DNA of 9,228 nt, taken from positions 1-9,228 of the forward strand of contig JANNQW010000413.1 in the NCBI GenBank assembly GCA_031400955.1. Reading direction: 5' to 3'. The notes under the pieces are model-generated. The model was not told the origin of the DNA. It searched no databases and saw only the letters and a list, made by a program, of their open reading frames with translations. Source of the DNA: VFKE01 sp031400955. GTDB lineage: Bacteria > Verrucomicrobiota > Verrucomicrobiia > Verrucomicrobiales > Verrucomicrobiaceae. Position 1 is the stretch's first letter. Every line of letters starts with the position of its first letter. The position numbers were made by a program, and so were the translations under genes. Positions 5,576-9,228 of this stretch are shown here, one piece after another.

Positions 5576-7240
5576 TCATTGCTGTTGTTTTTTGTCCTTT
5601 GCCCCTTTGCCTTTGCCGCCCTTGGGCTGGGGCTGTTCGGGAAGGGTCTTTCGAGTCAGCTCGATGCTCCGGTCAGTTTGTTCCTGCCAGATTCGCTCCA
5701 GTTCCTTCACTTTGTCCGGCATCTTTGCCGCCAGGTTGATCTGCTCGGCGCGGTCGGTTTTCATGTCGTAGAGTTCCCAGGGATCGCCCTTGGCAGCGAC
5801 CAGTTTCCAATCGCCGGCGCGCACGGCGCGATGGCCCTCATGAAGCCACCAAATGCTCTCTCGCGCGATGGTTTCATCTTTGGCAAAGGCGGTGACCAGA
5901 CTCCGGCCAGGTGCATCGGGAACCGGTTCGCTCATCCATTCCTTCGGTTTTTGAATGCCAGCGAGTTCGAGCACGGTGGGCACGATGTCGATGATGTGGC
6001 CGGGAGTGTTGCGCAGTTCACCTTTGGCGCTGATGCCTGCGGGCCAGTGCACGACCAGCGGCGTGCTGATGCCGCCTTCGTGCACCCAGGTTTTGTGCCG
6101 GCGAAACGGCGTGTTGCAGGCGCTGGAAAATCCAGGACCCAGACAGAGGTAGGTTTTTTCGCTGCCGAGTGGCGCGGACGGATCATGTCCGCCGTTGCGG
6201 ATCATAAGCTCCGCGCTGGCACCATTGTCGGAGGCGAAGAAGATGATCGTATTGTCGAAGGCATTCATTGCCTTGAGCTGCGCGATCAGGCGACCGATTT
6301 CCTGATCCATGCGATCCACCATGGCCGCGTGGATCGCCATTTTGGTTGCTTGGAAGCGGCGTTGCTCATCAGTGAGTTCGCTCCACGGCAGCGGACGGTT
6401 CACTTCACCGGGACCGAGTTTCTTCATTGCGTCCGGAAAGGCATAAGGCGGGCCGACGTTGCGCTCGAGCGAGGAGAGAGTCGTGTGAGTGATGCCCATT
6501 TCCTTCTGCCGGTCGAAGCGCGCCTCCCGCATGGCTTCCCAGCCTGCGAGATATCGGTCGCGATACTTTGCGATGTCCTGCGGCAATGCTTGCAGCGGGA
6601 AGTGAGGCGCGATGAAGGCGACGTATTGGAAGAACGGTCGGTTCGCGTTGTTTGTCGCATGATCCTTCAGGCACTCGATGGCGTGATCTGCGATGGCCGT
6701 GGTGGCGTAGTAGTCGTTTTCGTCGGCTGCCGGAGTCACCGGCTTATCATCGATGGTATTGCCTGCAGCACTGAAATAGTTCCCATGGTTGTTCACGTTG
6801 AGCGAGCGATCGAATCCGCCATCAAGCACCTTGCCGTCCACATGCCACTTGCCACTGTGATAGCTGCGGTAGCCAGCGGGTTTGAGAAAATCCGGCAACA
6901 ACCGGGCCCACGACTGACGCGCCCCACTGTTGCCGCCACCAAGACCAGGCAGGACATCGCGATGAATTTGCTGGGCATAGTAGCCGGTGAGCAGCGCGCT
7001 GCGCGAAGGCCAGCAGCGGGCGGTGTTGTTAAATTGCGTGAAGCGCAGGCCGTTGGCGGCCAGACGGTCGAGGTTTGGCGTGGCGATGTCCGAACCGTAA
7101 CACCCGAGATCGGAGTAACCCAGATCATCAGCGAGGATGAAGACGACGTTCGGCTTCGCTGGCGGCTCAGCAGCGAAGACGGCTGTCCGAGTGGCGAGCG
7201 AGCACAGCACGATGGTGATGAAGGTGAAGGCGGGTTTCAT
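5576..7240 (-). CDS. Exported arylsulfatase (operon gene 2)
   Basis: A 554-residue type I sulfatase. The signal peptide MKPAFTFITIVLCS is nearly identical in protein and DNA to that of the next gene upstream, although the mature enzymes differ. Motifs: D38-D39 (LADDLGYSDLG), formylglycine C76-W-P-S-R80 followed by SALLTG, K131 and H133 (SGKWHV), H213 (APHFP) and D338-N339-G (ASDNGAS). It has the longer insertion between H213 and DNG (residues ~220-330), the segment around CNTPFRRHKTWVHEGG, and the ending of the A-type arylsulfatases common in Planctomycetota and Verrucomicrobiota (SulfAtlas S1_4-like, from memory). The C-terminus is a Lys/Gly/Gln-rich tail (KGGKGKGAKDKKQQQ). The start ATG at 7240 is supported by the duplicated start of its neighbour; the gap to that gene is 26 bp. 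The 566-residue open frame on the other strand here is an antisense shadow. Confidence 0.93.
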   Translation of the reverse strand: MKPAFTFITIVLCSLATRTAVFAAEPPAKPNVVFILADDLGYSDLGCYGSDIATPNLDRLAANGLRFTQFNNTARCWPSRSALLTGYYAQQIHRDVLPGLGGGNSGARQSWARLLPDFLKPAGYRSYHSGKWHVDGKVLDGGFDRSLNVNNHGNYFSAAGNTIDDKPVTPAADENDYYATTAIADHAIECLKDHATNNANRPFFQYVAFIAPHFPLQALPQDIAKYRDRYLAGWEAMREARFDRQKEMGITHTTLSSLERNVGPPYAFPDAMKKLGPGEVNRPLPWSELTDEQRRFQATKMAIHAAMVDRMDQEIGRLIAQLKAMNAFDNTIIFFASDNGASAELMIRNGGHDPSAPLGSEKTYLCLGPGFSSACNTPFRRHKTWVHEGGISTPLVVHWPAGISAKGELRNTPGHIIDIVPTVLELAGIQKPKEWMSEPVPDAPGRSLVTAFAKDETIARESIWWLHEGHRAVRAGDWKLVAAKGDPWELYDMKTDRAEQINLAAKMPDKVKELERIWQEQTDRSIELTRKTLPEQPQPKGGKGKGAKDKKQQQ

Positions 7241-7296
7241 TGAGTAGTGACAGAGCTAGGCTGGGATTAGAGGACTGCAAGCCGTGCTTTCAAACG
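7200..7296. repeat. 97-bp direct repeat, copy A (sulfatase junction)
   Basis: Matches 8741-8837 at a constant offset of 1541 bp with four mismatches that I count by eye (93/97) and no gap. Read on the - strand it contains the last 10 codons of the sulfatase at 7267-8781, the 26-bp intergenic gap, and the first 13-14 codons of the signal peptide of the sulfatase at 5576-7240. Outside these limits the similarity drops to that of distant homologues. Confidence 0.9.
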
Positions 7297-8781
7297 CGCA
7301 GCGATGTCTGGGTGGTCACGCACGACGTTGCGCTTTTGGGACAGATCATCAGCGAGATCGTAGAGTTGTTCATCTGGTGCATCGGGTTTGAACTTGCCGT
7401 CGGCAATGTCGCTGTTTGTTTCGTCTGTGAATTTCAGCGCCGCTGGTCCGCCGAGCGAATGCTCGCCGACCTTTGATTCCGTGAAACCACCGCCACCTTT
7501 TGCACCAATATAAACCCAATGCCCTTCGCGCAGCGCAAGGTTCTTCTTGTTGCCCGGCGCGATGACGAGGTGATCGCGCAAAGGTTTATCCGGCTTACCC
7601 AGCAATACAGGCAGCACATTCAAACTATCTGGACCCGTGGCCGTCGAGCCTGTAAGTGCAGCGAGCGTTGCCAGCATGTCGATATGGCAGATGAGTTGAT
7701 CTGACACTGAGCCCGCTTCAATTTTTCCCGGCCAGCGGGTAATGAACGGCACGCGATGTCCGCCTTCCCATGAGTCAAATTTAAAACCGAGCAGATCGCC
7801 ATTGAGCCGATGCCCGGCCTTCCATGCATCTTGTCCGCCTTGGTTCAACATTCCACCGTTGTCGCTGGTGAGAATGACGAGCGTGTTCTCGCGGAGTTTC
7901 AGTTCGTCGAGCGTTCGCATGACTTCGCCGACCATCCAATCAAACTCATGGATGAAATCGCCGTAGCGTCCGGCTTCGCTGCTGCCTTTGAACTTGGTGC
8001 CCGGCGTGAAGGGATGATGAATGTGAGGTGTGGCGAAGTAGAGGAAGAAGGGATTGTCCTTCTGGGCACGTATCCACGCGGTGGCTTTCTCGGTGAGTGT
8101 CGAGCCGAGGTCCTCATCACGATAGAGCGCATGCGCGGCCTTCGCCCCGGACATCGGCGGCGACATCATCTTTTCCGGAAACTCCTGTGTGACCTCCTTG
8201 CCACCGTAGACCAGCGGGTCCGCCGCATCGAGTCCGACGACACGATGATCCTTTACCCACACGAATGGCGGATGACTGCTGACCACCGGAATGCCGAAGT
8301 AGTGATCGAATCCACATTCCAACGGCCCCGGCTTCAAATCGGTGTTCCAGTCCGGCCTCGGTTTGTCACCAAAACCAAGATGCCACTTGCCAAAGCACGC
8401 CGTCGAGTAGCCCTGACGCTTCAGCAGACTCGCAACCGTCGCCCTGCTGGTGTCCACCAGCAACGGACTTGAATTCATCACCGGCCCCCACAGATTTTTG
8501 CGGAACGGATACTCACCGGTGAGCAGCGCATAGCGTGATGGGGTGCATACCGCCGAGGCCGAATGGGCATCTATGAACTGCCGCCCCTCTCTCGCGAGCT
8601 TGTCGATGTTCGGCGTTTTCACCTTCGTCGCGCCGTAGCATCCAACATCGCCATAGCCAAGATCATCAGCGAGGATGAAAATGATATTGGGTTTGGTCGG
8701 CGGCTCTGTGGCGGCGATGGTGGCAGTCCGCGCAGCAAAGGAGCACAGCACGATGGTGATGAAAGTGAAAGCGGGTTTCAT
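7267..8781 (-). CDS. Exported sulfatase (operon gene 1), within a repeat-flanked unit
   Basis: A 504-residue type I sulfatase and the first intact gene of the operon. The signal peptide (residues 1-24, ending IAA) is the near-copy of that at 5576-7240. Motifs: D39-D40 (LADDLGYGDVG), formylglycine C79-T-P-S-R83 followed by YALLTGEYPFR, K132 and H134 (GKWHLG), H253 (TPHIHHPF), D307-N308-G (SDNGGM) and the EGGHRVP segment. The motif neighbourhood resembles the N-acetylgalactosamine-6-sulfatase / arylsulfatase A-like group (S1_15-like, low certainty). It ends in RLKARLAVL, which also occurs just upstream of its own start as a gene remnant, so the gene is bracketed by direct repeats. The ATG overlaps the TGA of that remnant frame as ATGA. 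No Shine-Dalgarno is seen. Confidence 0.93.
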   Translation of the reverse strand: MKPAFTFITIVLCSFAARTATIAATEPPTKPNIIFILADDLGYGDVGCYGATKVKTPNIDKLAREGRQFIDAHSASAVCTPSRYALLTGEYPFRKNLWGPVMNSSPLLVDTSRATVASLLKRQGYSTACFGKWHLGFGDKPRPDWNTDLKPGPLECGFDHYFGIPVVSSHPPFVWVKDHRVVGLDAADPLVYGGKEVTQEFPEKMMSPPMSGAKAAHALYRDEDLGSTLTEKATAWIRAQKDNPFFLYFATPHIHHPFTPGTKFKGSSEAGRYGDFIHEFDWMVGEVMRTLDELKLRENTLVILTSDNGGMLNQGGQDAWKAGHRLNGDLLGFKFDSWEGGHRVPFITRWPGKIEAGSVSDQLICHIDMLATLAALTGSTATGPDSLNVLPVLLGKPDKPLRDHLVIAPGNKKNLALREGHWVYIGAKGGGGFTESKVGEHSLGGPAALKFTDETNSDIADGKFKPDAPDEQLYDLADDLSQKRNVVRDHPDIAARLKARLAVL

Positions 8782-8837
8782 GGAGTAGTGACAGAGCTAG
8801 GCTGGGATTGGAGGACTGCAAGCCGTGCTTTCAAACG
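8741..8837. repeat. 97-bp direct repeat, copy B (sulfatase junction)
   Basis: Partner of 7200-7296. Here the junction consists of a broken sulfatase 3' end, the same 26-bp gap and the start of the sulfatase at 7267-8781. Weaker similarity continues to about 8862, where AATGTCGT corresponds to AACGTCGT of the intact gene with a 9-base net deletion in between. The offset of 1541 bp equals that sulfatase gene plus one gap. Confidence 0.9.
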
Positions 8838-8865
8838 AACTGCGAGTGGTCTGACGACATTGGCT
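8778..8865 (-). pseudogene. Remnant of a sulfatase 3' end
   Basis: The - strand frame reads ANVVRPLAVRLKARLAVL and then runs on to QSQPSSVTTP and a TGA at 8780-8778. The intact sulfatase downstream ends RNVVRDHPDIAARLKARLAVL and stops. Relative to it the remnant has a 9-base in-frame loss and its stop TAA has become CAA. No sulfatase motif or recognisable coding lies further upstream, so only the last ~20 codons of an ancestral gene survive. The read-through frame ends inside the next ATG (ATGA), so it could in principle be translationally coupled, but it lacks a credible start. Confidence 0.7.
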
Positions 8866-9010
8866 CGGACTCCACCTTCCGCACCGAGTAGCCCAAGGCT
8901 GATTGTCTTGATGCTCTCGGGTCTGGTGCTCCTCGAAGAGTGGCGATGCGAATACCACGGATGTCGGTCGCACAGATCGGTGGGGTATAGCACCCCTGCG
9001 GAGGTGGCCG

Positions 9011-9062
9011 CACGCTGTCAACTCCGCTACGGGCTAAGCCCTTCGCTCTATTTGACAGCGTG
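9011..9062. repeat. 52-bp palindromic element, possibly REP/MITE-like
   Basis: CACGCTGTCAA (9011-9021) and TTGACAGCGTG (9052-9062) are perfect inverted repeats of 11 bp. The enclosed 30 bases contain a nested hairpin GGGC-TAA-GCCC (9031-9041) flanked by the similar hexamers CGCTAC and CGCTCT. The two-level structure suggests either a small mobile palindromic repeat or a strong cruciform/RNA hairpin in the operon leader. There is no poly-T run for a terminator. Confidence 0.6.
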
Positions 9063-9110
9063 AGAGAACAGTGTGACATCAACCAACCAAGGACGCTGGA
9101 ACTACAATTA

Positions 9111-9150
9111 TGATCCGTTCCACTTCCGGGATCAGGCCAGTGTGATCACA
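9111..9150. promoter_or_regulatory. Candidate operator: two palindromes
   Basis: TGATCC (9111-9116) is inversely repeated as GGATCA (9129-9134). Seven bases later comes the perfect 10-bp palindrome TGTGATCACA (9141-9150). CAGTGTGA occurs twice in direct orientation (9069-9076 and 9138-9145). The sites lie ~330-370 bp upstream of the first intact sulfatase start and may bind a regulator; no regulator gene is in view. Confidence 0.3.
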
Positions 9151-9228
9151 AATCGTAGGGGCTTGTAGGTTCGTTCTTTACGGGGCTGCGTGCAAGAAAT
9201 GTTTAAATGCTAGGACTGACCCGAATGG

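Larger units (their letters stand above)
8866..9228. other. Non-coding region, probable operon promoter
   Basis: No gene with recognisable content is visible on either strand. It lies upstream of the - strand sulfatase operon and should hold its promoter, but I cannot point to a convincing -35/-10 pair. It contains a small hairpin (GGGGT 8982-8986 with ACCCC 8992-8996), a perfect 11-bp inverted repeat (9011-9021 / 9052-9062) and two palindromes at 9111-9150, listed separately. Confidence 0.5.

Noticed and set aside
5543..7243. 566-residue open frame on the + strand
   Set aside because: It is exactly antisense to a sulfatase with a full set of catalytic motifs and a signal peptide. Its translation has no recognisable domain, and long antisense frames are common in GC-rich genes.
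8563..9063. 166-residue + strand open frame
   Set aside because: It covers the antisense of a sulfatase N-terminus and then the palindromic non-coding region, with no domain or conserved start.
9141..9150. TGTGATCACA as a CRP site
   Set aside because: The two half sites are directly adjacent, without the 6-base spacer of the CRP consensus, and the organism is probably not a gammaproteobacterium; kept only as a generic palindrome.

Overview
The window most likely comes from a member of the Verrucomicrobiota, with the Planctomycetota as the alternative. The basis is a run of secreted FGly-type sulfatases, a GYF_2-type protein, an outer-envelope lipoprotein, and translation starts that mostly lack a Shine-Dalgarno. 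This is inference from gene content; there is no rRNA or other phylogenetic marker to settle it.

Layout. (1) Positions 1-896, + strand: three tandem copies (the first cut by the window edge) of a gene for a ~90-residue single-pass membrane protein of unknown function. They are separated by near-identical ~90-100 bp spacers that differ by exactly two copies of a 7-bp repeat. (2) 897-1066: non-coding, with a cluster of TGCAC/GTGCA motifs. (3) 1067-1151, - strand: a class II tRNA-Leu whose anticodon reads AAG, with an encoded CCA. (4) 1234-1779, - strand: a cytoplasmic protein with two GYF_2-like domains and a C-terminal coiled coil. (5) 1888-2565, + strand: a lipoprotein with an OstA/LptA-like segment, divergent from the GYF gene. 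(6) 2591-8781, - strand: four consecutive exported sulfatase genes with 13-26 bp gaps, transcribed from high to low coordinates and probably one operon. (7) 8782-9228: a remnant of a further sulfatase 3' end followed by non-coding DNA with palindromes, which probably holds the operon promoter.

How the genes work together. The four sulfatases come from clearly different subfamilies, and all carry the cysteine-type formylglycine motif C-x-P-x-R, so they probably remove sulfate from several positions of a polysulfated glycan in the periplasm or outside the cell. The maturase and the glycoside hydrolases needed are not in the window. The small tandem genes, tRNA, GYF protein and lipoprotein have no evident functional link to the sulfatases.

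Most notable signals. The sulfatase gene at 7267-8781 is bracketed by 97-bp direct repeats (93/97 identical by eye) that each contain a sulfatase 3' end, the intergenic gap and a signal-peptide start, so it behaves like a recombinable gene cassette. The small membrane-protein genes form a mosaic tandem array. The tRNA-Leu has an unusual A34 anticodon. I saw no IS element, CRISPR array, toxin-antitoxin pair or recognisable defence system, and I do not claim a proven new system.
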